Source: Vreelandella sulfidaeris (GTDB lineage Bacteria; Pseudomonadota; Gammaproteobacteria; Pseudomonadales; Halomonadaceae). Taken from it: a DNA stretch of 64,000 nucleotides. The stretch spans positions 2,480,001 to 2,544,000 of the forward strand of contig AP019514.1 in the NCBI GenBank assembly GCA_007182875.1. Direction: 5' to 3'. Shown one piece after another: positions 30,674-39,217 of the stretch. The translations under genes were made by a program, and so were the position numbers. The notes under the pieces were generated by a model. That model was not told where the DNA came from, did no database searches, and worked only from the letters and a program-made list of their open reading frames with translations. The first letter of the stretch is position 1, and each line of letters starts with the position of its first letter.

Positions 30674-30714
30674 GCTAAACAAGTCTGGGCTAAATAGGTT
30701 AAATTTCATCGTGG

Positions 30715-31140
30715 TTAGCTCCAATCCAGCGGTTTTGCTAACACGAATATTAAAACGCTTAAAATTCCCGCCAACGCAACGCATAGCGCTGCCCAGTTGG
30801 CGGCTTTTATCCAACGATAATGCCCCTTCTCCACACGCAGAATTAGCCAACCAAAACAGCCGTGAGCCGCCACCATGGCCACCACTGAACCCAGCTTTAT
30901 TATTAGCCAGCCGCCCAATATGCCATAAACGAGAAACAGCAGCGTACCCGAAGCAATTGACACCAAGGCGGCAGGGGTAGCAACAGAGTTATAGAAAAAC
31001 CGCGGAATCGGCGGTGTGCCCTGAGCAAAACCAGAATCTTTGCGTAGTTGCAGCGCTTGACTCAGCAAGGCGGGCAGATAAAGCAGCGAACCGCACCAGA
31101 TCACTAGCGCGGCAATGTGAAGCAGTTTAAGCCAGGGCAT
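30715..31140 (-). CDS. CopD/HemJ-like inner-membrane protein
   Basis: A 141-residue protein with four predicted membrane helices: WLKLLHIAALVIWCGSLLYL, VATPAALVSIASGTLLFLVY, LIIKLGSVVAMVAAHGCFGW and LCVALAGILSVLIFVLA. The N-terminal LLHIAALVIWCGSLLYLPAL with its conserved histidine resembles both the CopD copper-resistance family and HemJ-type protoporphyrinogen oxidases. Its place beside oxidase genes fits either copper or haem supply; neither is shown. Frame intact. Confidence 0.65.
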   Translation of the reverse strand: MPWLKLLHIAALVIWCGSLLYLPALLSQALQLRKDSGFAQGTPPIPRFFYNSVATPAALVSIASGTLLFLVYGILGGWLIIKLGSVVAMVAAHGCFGWLILRVEKGHYRWIKAANWAALCVALAGILSVLIFVLAKPLDWS

Positions 31141-31218
31141 CGGGGCTTCCTTGCATTGCTTAAGGCGGCATAATTCCTGTCCTAACCTTAGTCAAAACGC
31201 CGCACTCTGGCTAGCCGT

Positions 31219-32061
31219 TTAACTCACCTGGACCTCGTAACCTGTGAATTTGCGGAGGTTAATAACGCCGCTATCAAGCAATAAATATTGCCCTTTTACG
31301 CCTAGCAGCACGCCTTCCACCAGCGGTTGTTTATCGAAGTTATGTGACACCACTTTTTGGGAAGACGCTGACAGGATAGTAAAAATGTTGCGCTGGACTA
31401 TCCAGTAGGCGAATGGCATCCGCTCCATGGGTCTCGCGCAGTTGACGCAATCCATCCGCTAACAAACTCAGCAAGCGGTCACGCTCGGCAATTAAATCCA
31501 GTGCTTCTACTTCACCTTTCAGCATGGTACGCCAGTTGGTGCGATCAGCTACTTGCTCTTTAAACAGCATTTCGACGAAGCCGGACTGTTGACGTGTATT
31601 CACTTCAAGGATTGGCAGCGCCTGAATGGCGCCTTGGTCCAGCCAACGGGTAGGCATTTGAGTTTTGCGGGTAATGCCTATTTTCAAACCAGAGGAGTTG
31701 GCCAAATAAACAATATGGGGCTGAAAACAGTGCTTTTCGCCCCACTCCGGCTCACGGCAGGTGCCCTGGAAAAGTGGCAAGTTTCCGGCTTCATAATGCA
31801 GGTGTCGCACTGGGCTAGCCGCTTGAAGCATGGATAACAGTGTCCCTGAGCAAAGCTTTTTTTCGTCGCGCGTCCGCAATGAGTACAGGCAATAGCGCCT
31901 GTCCAACGCAAGCTAAGTGGCTCACCGATACGTTCATTAAGTGCAATGCGGTGCTCGCCAGCACGCAAATGGTAGACCACCTGCTCATCTTGGCGGCTAG
32001 GCAACGCAGCCGCCATTTTGCTTAAACACCCTTGTACTGCCGCTTCAATCACGCGTGGCAT
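31219..32061 (-). CDS. DUF2797 family protein (two frameshifts)
   Basis: About 280 residues. The first third has a four-cysteine zinc-ribbon-like motif (CTHCGRATKKSFAQGHCYPC) and CDTCIMKPETCHF; the middle has GTCREPEWGEKHCF, VYLANSSGLKIGITRKTQMP, which resembles a GIY-YIG-like fold, and DQGAIQALPI; the end is GVLLGVKGQYLLLDSGVINL and RKFTGYEVQV. The function of DUF2797 is unknown. Frame changes near 31768 and 31355, in runs of A. The ATG at 32061 overlaps the end of yeaC by 17 bases, so the two are cotranscribed. Confidence 0.82.
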
Positions 32062-32305
32062 CCCGAGCCAAGCCCGCCATTTCAGGCGTCACACCAGCGC
32101 CGCTGGCAGCCGCTCCGCAGGTACGCTGCTCCAAGTACCCGACGCGGTTCTCTTCCGGCACGTTATTCTCAGCTTCATAGCGCATCACGGCTTCCAAACA
32201 GAGCTCGGTCTGTTCAGGCGTTAAGCGGCGTCCATCGGGCCATTTGCGTAGCGATACCGCTTGTTTAAGGCTCTCATAGATCGCCGGGGTCATCTGGTTA
32301 ATCAT
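32045..32305 (-). CDS. yeaC: YeaC-like protein (DUF1315)
   Basis: An 86-residue conserved protein. The N-terminus MTPAIYESLKQAVSLRKWPD then GRRLTPEQTELCLEAVMRYE matches the YeaC/DUF1315 family; the tail (GYLEQRTCGAAASGAGVTPE) is less conserved. Role unknown. ATG at 32305; an internal ATG four codons on is possible. Overlaps the downstream DUF2797 gene. Frame apparently intact. Confidence 0.72.
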   Translation of the reverse strand: MINQMTPAIYESLKQAVSLRKWPDGRRLTPEQTELCLEAVMRYEAENNVPEENRVGYLEQRTCGAAASGAGVTPEMAGLARDATRD

Positions 32306-32338
32306 TTTTCAAACGTCATTTCGCTCATTGCCAGCCTC

Positions 32339-32971
32339 TTAACGATTTTTCAAACGGCGTGATGAATAATACCAGCCTGTGACAAGCCCCACGAGTAGCC
32401 CTCCCAAATGGGCTTCATTAGCGACGTTACCAAAGCCAACACTGCCCGCCATATCCGTCATGGTGAACACCATCCACCCCAGCATAAACACCACCAGCAT
32501 TTGCGGTACAAAAAAACCACTTTGGGGTACTCGCCGTGACATCAACCAAACGTGCGCCAGCAAGGCGTAAACCACGCCGGACATACCGCCGAATAGCACG
32601 GTACCGGTCAGGTACTGAGCGACATTCGCGCCGATACCGGCCAAGAAAAGCAGCAATAGCATGGTACGGCTGCCCTGCAGCGCCTCAATCTGACGTCCGA
32701 AGTACCACACCCACATCAAGTTGAATATTAAATGCATCCAGCCAAAATGTAGAAACGCAGGTGACAGCAAACGCCACACTTGCCCTGACGAGAGCGTTTG
32801 TATCAAATTGCCGAACACCAGTTCGCCACTTGAAATGCCGATTGGCACGATGGTCAAGGTTACGATCAACTGGTCGCCAAACACCCCAATCAATGCAAAC
32901 ACCATCAAGCTAATCGCAATCATCAGTGCCGTCACCGGCACTTGTTTCAGTGAGGCCCAAGAGCTAGTCAT
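32339..32971 (-). CDS. Rhomboid-family intramembrane serine protease
   Basis: About 210 residues with six membrane helices. The catalytic serine is in GGMSGVVYALLAHVWLM (GxSG) and the catalytic histidine in VANEAHLGGLLVGLVTG; the HFGWMHLIFNLMWVWYFG segment in helix 2 carries the conserved HxxxN. It cleaves membrane proteins within the bilayer; substrate unknown. The ATG at 32971 was chosen (MTSSWASLKQ); an upstream start at 33025 is open. The cytoplasmic N-domain usual for GlpG is missing here and is encoded by the next gene upstream. Confidence 0.9.
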   Translation of the reverse strand: MTSSWASLKQVPVTALMIAISLMVFALIGVFGDQLIVTLTIVPIGISSGELVFGNLIQTLSSGQVWRLLSPAFLHFGWMHLIFNLMWVWYFGRQIEALQGSRTMLLLLFLAGIGANVAQYLTGTVLFGGMSGVVYALLAHVWLMSRRVPQSGFFVPQMLVVFMLGWMVFTMTDMAGSVGFGNVANEAHLGGLLVGLVTGWYYSSRRLKNR

Positions 32972-33003
32972 GTTATGAGCTCGCTTAGCAGACTGCTGAA
33001 GCT

Positions 33004-33189
33004 TTAGGGGCTCACCCGCCGCCACTGTTCTACCAATGCTTTAAGCTCTTCGTATTGGCGTGGGTCAGCGATCCATAACAGCTGGCCATCGGCCTCGTCG
33101 GTAATGCGGTGACCAATTCGATGGCGCCAAAGCGCTTGGCGCAGTTCGCTTGTATCCGCATGGTCGGGCAAAAGCATCACTGGATGCAT
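33004..33189 (-). CDS. Stand-alone GlpG-type N-terminal (NRho) domain protein
   Basis: A 61-residue protein (HADTSELRQALWRHRIGHRI, then DEADGQLLWIADPRQYEELK) that matches the cytoplasmic N-terminal domain of GlpG rhomboid proteases. Its stop lies 33 bases before the protease start on the same strand. Either a natural split of GlpG into two genes or one gene cut by an indel; the C-terminal end (VEQWRRVSP) and the separate start of the protease favour a true split, without proof. Confidence 0.65.
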   Translation of the reverse strand: MHPVMLLPDHADTSELRQALWRHRIGHRITDEADGQLLWIADPRQYEELKALVEQWRRVSP

Positions 33190-33273
33190 AACATCTCTCT
33201 AAACAAAGCGCTAACGGTACGCTCTCCGCAGCGGGTAAGAATTGAGTGCAATGATAGCTACCAACAAACAGGC

Positions 33274-33301
33274 AAAAAAAACCGGCGGTGGGGACCGCCG
33301 G
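33274..33301 (-). terminator. Rho-independent terminator after the nadK-phosphatase pair
   Basis: Read on the minus strand: CCGGCGGT/ACCGCCGG stem with a 4-base loop, then eight T. It follows the metallophosphatase stop by 115 bases. Confidence 0.88.
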
Positions 33302-33415
33302 AGAATAAAAGCAAGGGATCATTCAAGGGAACACTTACTCTGATAGCCGACGGCAGGGTTAGTTCAGCCGATTTGCAAAAATAATGTAACGGAACGTAAC
33401 CTAAAGGAAGAAACG

Positions 33416-34400
33416 TTAATCAAAGTCGATTTCCCAGGACCTAGGCAGCGCCCTCTCTTCTTTCGGCACCTTAATCCAAACAAAGTGGTCAGCGTTTAAT
33501 GTGGCTTCTCCGTTCCACCGATAAGCGACTAAACGCCCATATTTAACCGCACTATAGTCTAAACAAGCGATATTGCGGGCAGGTAATGCCGGTATCCCCT
33601 CGCACCAATAATGGCCAATAAATAGCGGCGGCTGGTCCGGCCCATAATAACTCAACTGCTGGCGTTCTTCGTTTGAAAGCGCATGTGTCTCAAGATCGCC
33701 GGGCAAATTATCGGGCTGGAAGACTACATCACCCACTGCTGTGGATCTTTGGCCCAGAAATGGGCGCGAAAGCTTTTCGCGTAAATCCATCACCAGAATG
33801 TATCGCAATCCCTTCAGGCAGTGATACGTGGGGCCCACGGGTGAGCCGATCCAAAATCTTATACGCCTGTGTACCTGGTTTAGTGGACTCGACCAAAAAC
33901 GAGGTATCCATGCATTGGTCTGGGCGCCGCTGCTTAAATTCATCAATCAACGCCTGATCCCAGCACGCATGCACCACCCGGATACCATCTATTTCAAGGC
34001 AGAGCGGTATGGTTTTAAACCAAGCCAACGTATCTTCCCACTCGTTGGTGTAATCGCGATACTGCTCCAAGGTGTCTTGAATAATTCGATTATGTCGAGG
34101 TGTATGTTCGCGTAACCAGCGTTTGTGGCTACCTGGGGGCCCAGGGTGGGTGTAGGCCAAAGCGTTATATTCATGGTTACCCATCACAATATACGCCTCG
34201 CCCTGCTCCACCATTCGCTTGGCAATATTGACCGCCAGGCGGATACGCGGCCCACGATCAATTAAATCTCCGAGAAAAATCACTTTGCGGCGAGGGTGGC
34301 GATATACGCCACTGCGCTGGTGGTAACCCAGTTTTTCGAGTAAGGCAGCTAGCGTAGCGCCACAGCCGTGGACATCACCAATCAGGTCATATCCTTCCAT
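33416..34400 (-). CDS. Metallophosphoesterase of the calcineurin/ApaH-like family (two frameshifts)
   Basis: About 327 residues. Metal-binding motifs of serine/threonine-phosphatase-like enzymes: YDLIGDVHGCGATL (GDxHG), VIFLGDLIDRGPRI (GDxxDRG), YIVMGNHEYNAL (GNHE) and, after two compensating frame changes near 33775 and 33735 (FTRKAF/RAHFWAKDPQQW/GDVVF), a last GHYWCEG with a metal-ligand His. Substrate could be phosphoprotein or dinucleoside polyphosphate. Start 34400 lies two bases past the nadK stop, so it is cotranscribed with nadK. Confidence 0.85.
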
Positions 34401-34402
34401 AC

Positions 34403-35304
34403 TTAATCCCCCAGCCGATGGCTCCAACCTAACTTGCTACGTAGTACTTCGTAGAAATTATGTCCGATGGGGTGCGCCAGTTGGACACGCTCAGGTTTGC
34501 GTGTGATCACCAACACGTCGTTGGGCTTCGCCACCGCCCGCGTTTGCCCATCGCAGCTAATATGCGGATAGGTTTGGTTGGTTTCGCCAATGTGAATACG
34601 AATTTCACTAGCGGCATCAATGACAATTGGCCGACTCGAAAGCGTATGAGGAAACATCGGCACCAGCGTTACCACATCGAGTTTGGGGTGCATAATGGGC
34701 CCGCCACCCGAGAGTGCATAAGCCGTGGAACCCGTGGGTGTGGCGGCAATCAAGCCATCGCTGCGCTGGCTGTAAACAAACTGACCATCAATAAACAGCT
34801 CAAACTCAATCATGCGAACCGCTTTGCCCGGGTGCAATACCACTTCATTTAAAGCATCGCCATTCCCTACCGCGACACCATTGCGGTAAAGCACCGCGTC
34901 AAGCAAAAGCGCTGTTCGATCTCAAATTCACCTGCGAGCACTTCGGCCACGCGAGTTTCCAGCTCATCTGGGGAGATGTCGGTGAAAACCCAAGCGACCC
35001 CGGTTAACTCCCAAAATGAGTGTCCCGCTTCGGCAAAGCGTACGCGCTGCGCCCAATAAGCTGCCATCGCCGCCGACCACAATGACCAAATCGCACAGCT
35101 CCCCAGCATGCGACGGCTAGCCTCCGGTTGGCCATGGTGCGGTAAAGCAGTCGCGGTGCGGTCTTCTACCAACACCGAGTACTCATGGGTAACAAGGTAG
35201 GTGACTAGACGTTGCAGAGAGTCGAGTACTTTGTCACTGCCTAGCCGACCAATCAGCCCTATGGTTTTAAAGGGTCTGCTTGGCCGGCCGCCGGAGGGCG
35301 ACAT
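34403..35304 (-). CDS. nadK: NAD kinase (three frameshifts)
   Basis: Phosphorylates NAD to NADP with ATP. The N-terminal part ([20 protein letters not shown]) is followed, after a frame change near 35090, by the catalytic GGDGS motif ([18 protein letters not shown]) and GVNRGRLGF; frames change again near 34995 and 34905. The C-terminal domain has [20 protein letters not shown] and [10 protein letters not shown], typical of NadK. Joined length ~300 residues. First gene of a two-gene leftward unit with the metallophosphatase. Confidence 0.92.
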
Positions 35305-35395
35305 AGCGTCTGGTGATAAAGGGGTTGCTCATGGGCCGACTCTCGCTAGCATAAGCCGCCATTATGGAGACACGTCAGCTATCGGGCAAATAGGC

Positions 35396-36263
35396 TTAAC
35401 TAACGGCCGCTTGACGACGCTGGCTCCACCAATGGTTTAGCCATAGCGATGCCACGATGATGAGAGCGCCCAACAGCAGACGAGGAATGTCCGCATCCCG
35501 GTTCCAAATGACCAGGTTAACGATGAGACCTGCTGGCACCAGCGCATTGTTCATAATCGCCAACGTACCCGCATCCACTTTAGTGGCACCCTGGTTCCAA
35601 GCGAAGTAACCCACGCCAGAAGCGACTAATCCCAACCAAGCCAACACACCCCACTGCAATGAGGGTGGTGGGTAATGCTGCGCTATTGCCGAATAATAAA
35701 TAAGCAGGCAACGCCACTATCATCGCGCCAATAAAGAACCAACCAAAAACGTTATGCCAAGCCAAGCTGGGGGTAAATCGGCCGCTAAGCGACGGTAGCC
35801 CACCTGTCCAATGGCGAAACAGAGGTTAGCGCCTTGCACAACAAGAAAACCTGCCCAAAAACCGCTATCAACGCCGTCATAGCGAATAACCCCGCCCCGA
35901 CGACAGCAAGCAGTGCCGTTACAATATAAATAGGGGTAAAGCGCCCAAACAACAGATCATCTAGCAGGGCGATATAGATAGGCGTAAAGATGGTAAACAG
36001 CAGTACTTCAGGTACCGATAGCAGCAGAAAGGATTGATAAAGAAGGTGTACATCACCCCCAGCTGAATGGCGCCCAAGCCCATTAGCGCGAGCCTTTGTT
36101 TACCACGAAGAAGGCTGGGGCGAAGAAACGGCAAAAACACCAGCATGGCAAGCGTTACCCGCAGAAGCACCGCAAAGTAGCTGTCAACCTGGCCCGCCAG
36201 ATAAACCCCTATCAGCGAAAAGGAGAATGCCCAGAGTGCTGTGACAGCAATCAGATAACCCAT
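35396..36263 (-). CDS. EamA/DMT-family permease (several frameshifts)
   Basis: About 290 residues with ten likely membrane helices in two EamA repeats. Begins MGYLIAVTALWAFSFSLIGV; the second repeat contains WLGLVASGVGYFAWNQGATK and TLAIMNNALVPAGLIVNLVI. Frame changes near 36040, 35890, 35790 and 35665. Resembles the carboxylate/amino-acid/amine transporter branch, but the substrate and direction cannot be read from sequence. Confidence 0.8.
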
Positions 36264-36351
36264 TGTAAACCTCGGCGCATGAATTAGTTTACGCGGATTA
36301 TACGCACATGGGAGAAGCTGCCAAGCAGTAAACGCAAGCAACAACCTTTGA

Positions 36352-36893
36352 CTAACGTTGCTGCAACCACCAAATCGCATAAACAACACCGGGCAGCCAA
36401 CCCGCCAGCATTAACAATACCGCGATACCCACACGCTTTGATCCGCCCTGTGTTAAGCCGACTGAGAGGGGGTGGCAAAAATACCGCCAGGGCATAGTAG
36501 GCAAACTTCAAGGCTGCGGGCTCTGGTACTGCTTGTTCCTCCTGGCTTGCTAGTGTCGTTTCGGATGGCACGGTCGGTGGCGCTCCCTGCTCTGCTTTAG
36601 GTGGTGGTGTAAAATGCTCCACGTCGCTAGCGGGTTCCTTCGCCGTTTTGCTGCACGCTCCTGGGCTAGACGATGGGCTTCTTTATCAATTTTCTGCTCT
36701 AGGGTTTCAGCCCCTTCTGCCAAGTCATCGTGATGGCGCTCCCAGTCTTCCCAATCGTGAGGCGTACCCGATTTAGGCCGCTGATGTCCAGAGCCCCGGG
36801 CTCGTTCCCAGGCTTTCTCTTCCAATGTATTGGGTCGATCGGGATCGCGGTCATTACCTACCCTTTACGGTTCAAGTATTCACGTGCATCCAT
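36352..36893 (-). CDS. YqaE/Pmp3-family membrane protein with hydrophilic N-terminal extension (about three frameshifts)
   Basis: The minus-strand ATG at 36893 (AAAGGAG upstream) gives MDAREYLNRKG; after frame changes near 36860, 36628 and 36470 the pieces join: a charged region (EEKAWERARGSGHQRPKSGT, KIDKEAHRLAQERAAKRRRN), a Pro/Glu linker (VEHFTPPPKAEQGAPP) and a two-helix Pmp3 domain (LAVFLPPLSVGLTQGGSKRV, GIAVLLMLAGWLPGVVYAIW). Pmp3 proteins are small stress-linked membrane proteins affecting membrane potential. Joined length ~180 residues; the long charged N-terminus is unusual compared with the ~55-residue family core. Confidence 0.7.
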
Positions 36894-37172
36894 GGAAAGC
36901 TCCTTTATGCGTTAATTAATAGACAACGCGTGCATTAGAAAATTAACGGCTTAGAAAATTCAGTATTTATAGCCCAGCACTTTTAGCCAAGTACTTACAG
37001 CGTTGAATAAAGAGCCCCTGCAGGTGGTACGCCTTCTGCTAAATCGCCTACAGTGAAAGAGTCGATACTAGCTTAATGCCTAGCCAGGCGAATGATCAGA
37101 ACGCACTGCCTACGGCGCCTTAGTTACCACCATGGTTGCCACAGCGCTGACTACGATGAGCAAGGAGTGTCA

Positions 37173-37584
37173 ATGATGAATAGAACAGCCCCAAGCACCG
37201 TCCGCGACATCATGTCCCGTGATTGCTACCGCGTCTCACCAGAGGCATCAATCACTACCTTAGCCAAGGGGCTAGCCCTGCACCGCTTACCGGGGGCACC
37301 GGTGGTTGATGCTGCTGATCGTCTAATAGGCTTTATATCAGAGCAGGATGTAATAGGCCGTGTACTTGATAGTATTTATCATGATGACGAAGCACCGCTG
37401 GTTAAAGAGATGATGCGACATGAAGTACTCTGCGTGTCGCCGAATAAATGTATTACCGACTTGGCGCAGGAAATGCGTGGTCAAAAACCCAAAAGTTTAC
37501 CCGGTCGTTGAACAGCAGCGGCTGATAGGAATCGTAACACGACGTGATATCCTCATTGCTCTGTTGACTATTCGCAGCCATTAA
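37173..37584 (+). CDS. CBS-domain protein (one frameshift)
   Basis: About 137 residues made of two CBS motifs (TVRDIMSRDCYRVSPEASIT ... GAPVVDAADRLIGFISEQDV; VKEMMRHEVLCVSPNKCITD ... QRLIGIVTRRDILIALL), a Bateman module that binds adenine nucleotides or other small ligands. Frame changes near 37490 in runs of A and C. AAGGAGTG precedes the ATG pair at 37173. No partner domain is present, so what it controls is unknown. Confidence 0.82.
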
Positions 37585-37636
37585 CGTTTATGGCAGTTAC
37601 ACTGTTTTAAGCCAGCTATAACAGCCAAGTAGCAGC

Positions 37637-37665
37637 CAAAAAAACCGCTACTCAATGAGTAGCGG
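37637..37665 (-). terminator. Orphan leftward terminator
   Basis: On the minus strand the perfect inverted repeat CCGCTACTCA/TGAGTAGCGG is followed by eight T. No minus-strand protein gene ends nearby; on the plus strand the hairpin lacks a T-run. See findings for a possible small RNA. Confidence 0.75.
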
Positions 37666-37801
37666 AAGCAAGGATCAAAACAATAGAGCCAGAACAACAA
37701 CTTTAGCGACTGCTATCGCGATGTTGCCTGTACTTACTCAGACACGCTGTGCTGGAAAAGTTCGCAAAAAGTAAAATTTTCGACCTTGGTGACGTCAGGC
37801 G

Positions 37802-37807
37802 TATAAT
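37802..37807 (+). promoter_or_regulatory. Promoter -10 element candidate
   Basis: Perfect TATAAT, 44 bases before the start of the gene at 37851; the matching -35 (TTCGAC at about 17 bp) is weak. Confidence 0.45.
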
Positions 37808-37850
37808 TAAAGGGCAATTCATCAACTGATAACGCCTGGGAGCACAGCGA

Positions 37851-38209
37851 ATGGCGCTGTATTTATTAGTATTTGGGGTGTGCTTACTAGTGATTGGTGC
37901 GGTGATACTGGTATTGATGAACTCAAGCACCCCCGCTATCGCACCGAACCGAAGGATTTATTGGCGCTGTTTGATAAAGCACTCAACAGCCAAGTGAGCG
38001 AAACCGAGTGGAATGCCATTATTGGTTATCCCATTCGACACAACGAATACTTGGACGGCATTAGACGACGTGCCGCGCATTTAATGGAGCAGCACGGGCG
38101 TCGCTGGATGATTGCTCAGGGTAAACCATTGCTCAATGAAGAGGGTCAGGCAGAGCTTAAGGCCCTTCGCGATCACTTGGCCGCCCATACGGCCCTCCGA
38201 CAGCAGTAG
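37851..38209 (+). CDS. Hypothetical single-span membrane protein (one frameshift)
   Basis: About 119 residues, not recognised. The start ATG at 37851 gives a membrane helix (LYLLVFGVCLLVIGAVILVL); after a frame change near 37918 a hydrophilic cytoplasmic part follows (LKHPRYRTEPKDLLALFDKA, VSETEWNAIIGYPIRHNEYL, RRRAAHLMEQHGRRWMIAQG). The layout suggests a small anchored protein; no catalytic motif seen. It precedes the AraC-type gene by 24 bases but nothing links them functionally. Confidence 0.65.
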
Positions 38210-38233
38210 CTGTTGCGGTTCAGGAGACCTGCT

Positions 38234-39055
38234 ATGCCCAGCGTTATTCGACAAATTCCGTTAGCCAGCGCCACGCACCACCACTCGCACGATTTTCATC
38301 AGATCGTTATTACTATGTGTGGTTCATCAGAATTTGAAATTGAAGGGCTGGGTGGCCGTGTCAATGCGTTTTCGGGATGTATCGTGCCCGCTAACCATGA
38401 GCACTACTACTCAGGACATGGACATAATCGGCAATTGATTTTCGACTTGCCAGAAGATGCCCTGCCTTAACGGGTGAAAACCGTGAATTGGTTGCACTGT
38501 TTGACGCTCCCCGCTTCTTTGGCTTAGACAACGCATTGCGTCATTACCTAGCCTTTATGGAAAGCGAGCTTGCTCAAGGGGTCGACACCTCCGCCAATTC
38601 CTTTCAGCAAGACCGTTTAGCCGCCACTCTACTGGGCTCACTCAAAGCAAGGTTAGGCTCAGCAATCAATCCCAACCAACGACGCTTAGACTTGACGCGT
38701 ATAAATCGTTTTATCCGCCAGCATCTTGCAGAGGAGCTACGTGTCGCCGATTTAGCACGGCTTGTCTGCTTGAGTGAGGCGCATTTTCCGACTGCTTCCG
38801 TGCTCAAACCGGGCTCTCCCCCCTGGCAATACGTAAAACGCCAACGGCTAAATGCGGCTCGTCAGTTGATCCTGCAAAGCCGACTCCCCCCTTACTGATA
38901 TTGCACTCCAGACGGGTTTTTCCAATCAAAGCGCGCTTTCCCATGCGTTTCGGCGCAATTATGGTCTGTCGCCGCGCAAATTGCGCCAAGGGGATGTGTC
39001 GCCCGTAGCGATTGGTACTTTGAACTCTTCTCTAGGATCATTAGCAGGCCATTAG
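38234..39055 (+). CDS. pruR: AraC-family regulator, PruR-like (about three frameshifts)
   Basis: About 270 residues. N-terminal cupin-like effector part with THHHSHDFHQIVITMCG and FSGCIVPANHEHYYSG; C-terminal pair of helix-turn-helices (INRFIRQHLAEELRVADLAR, then LTDIALQTGFSNQSALSHAF and RRNYGLSPRKLRQ). Frames change near 38467, 38795 and 38887. CAGGAGACC precedes the ATG at 38234. It lies directly before putA on the same strand; in Pseudomonas an AraC-type activator, PruR, at this place turns on putA and putP in response to proline, so the same role is inferred. Confidence 0.78.
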
Positions 39056-39217
39056 AGACTCAACTAAAGTCGCAACCTTATTCCTCTTGCCGAGGAATTG
39101 ACACGTTTTACCGTGGAACCAACATACAACTGAAGTGGCGCCGCTCTACATTCGCTTATTAGCTTGGGCGTCATGCCCTGTTACCCATTCGTTCTGTTCA
39201 GACTTTCGGGGGCTTCA

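Noticed and set aside
39098..39126. Sigma-70 promoter for putA (TTGACA at 39098)
   Set aside because: The -35 is perfect but no acceptable -10 lies at 16-18 bp spacing.
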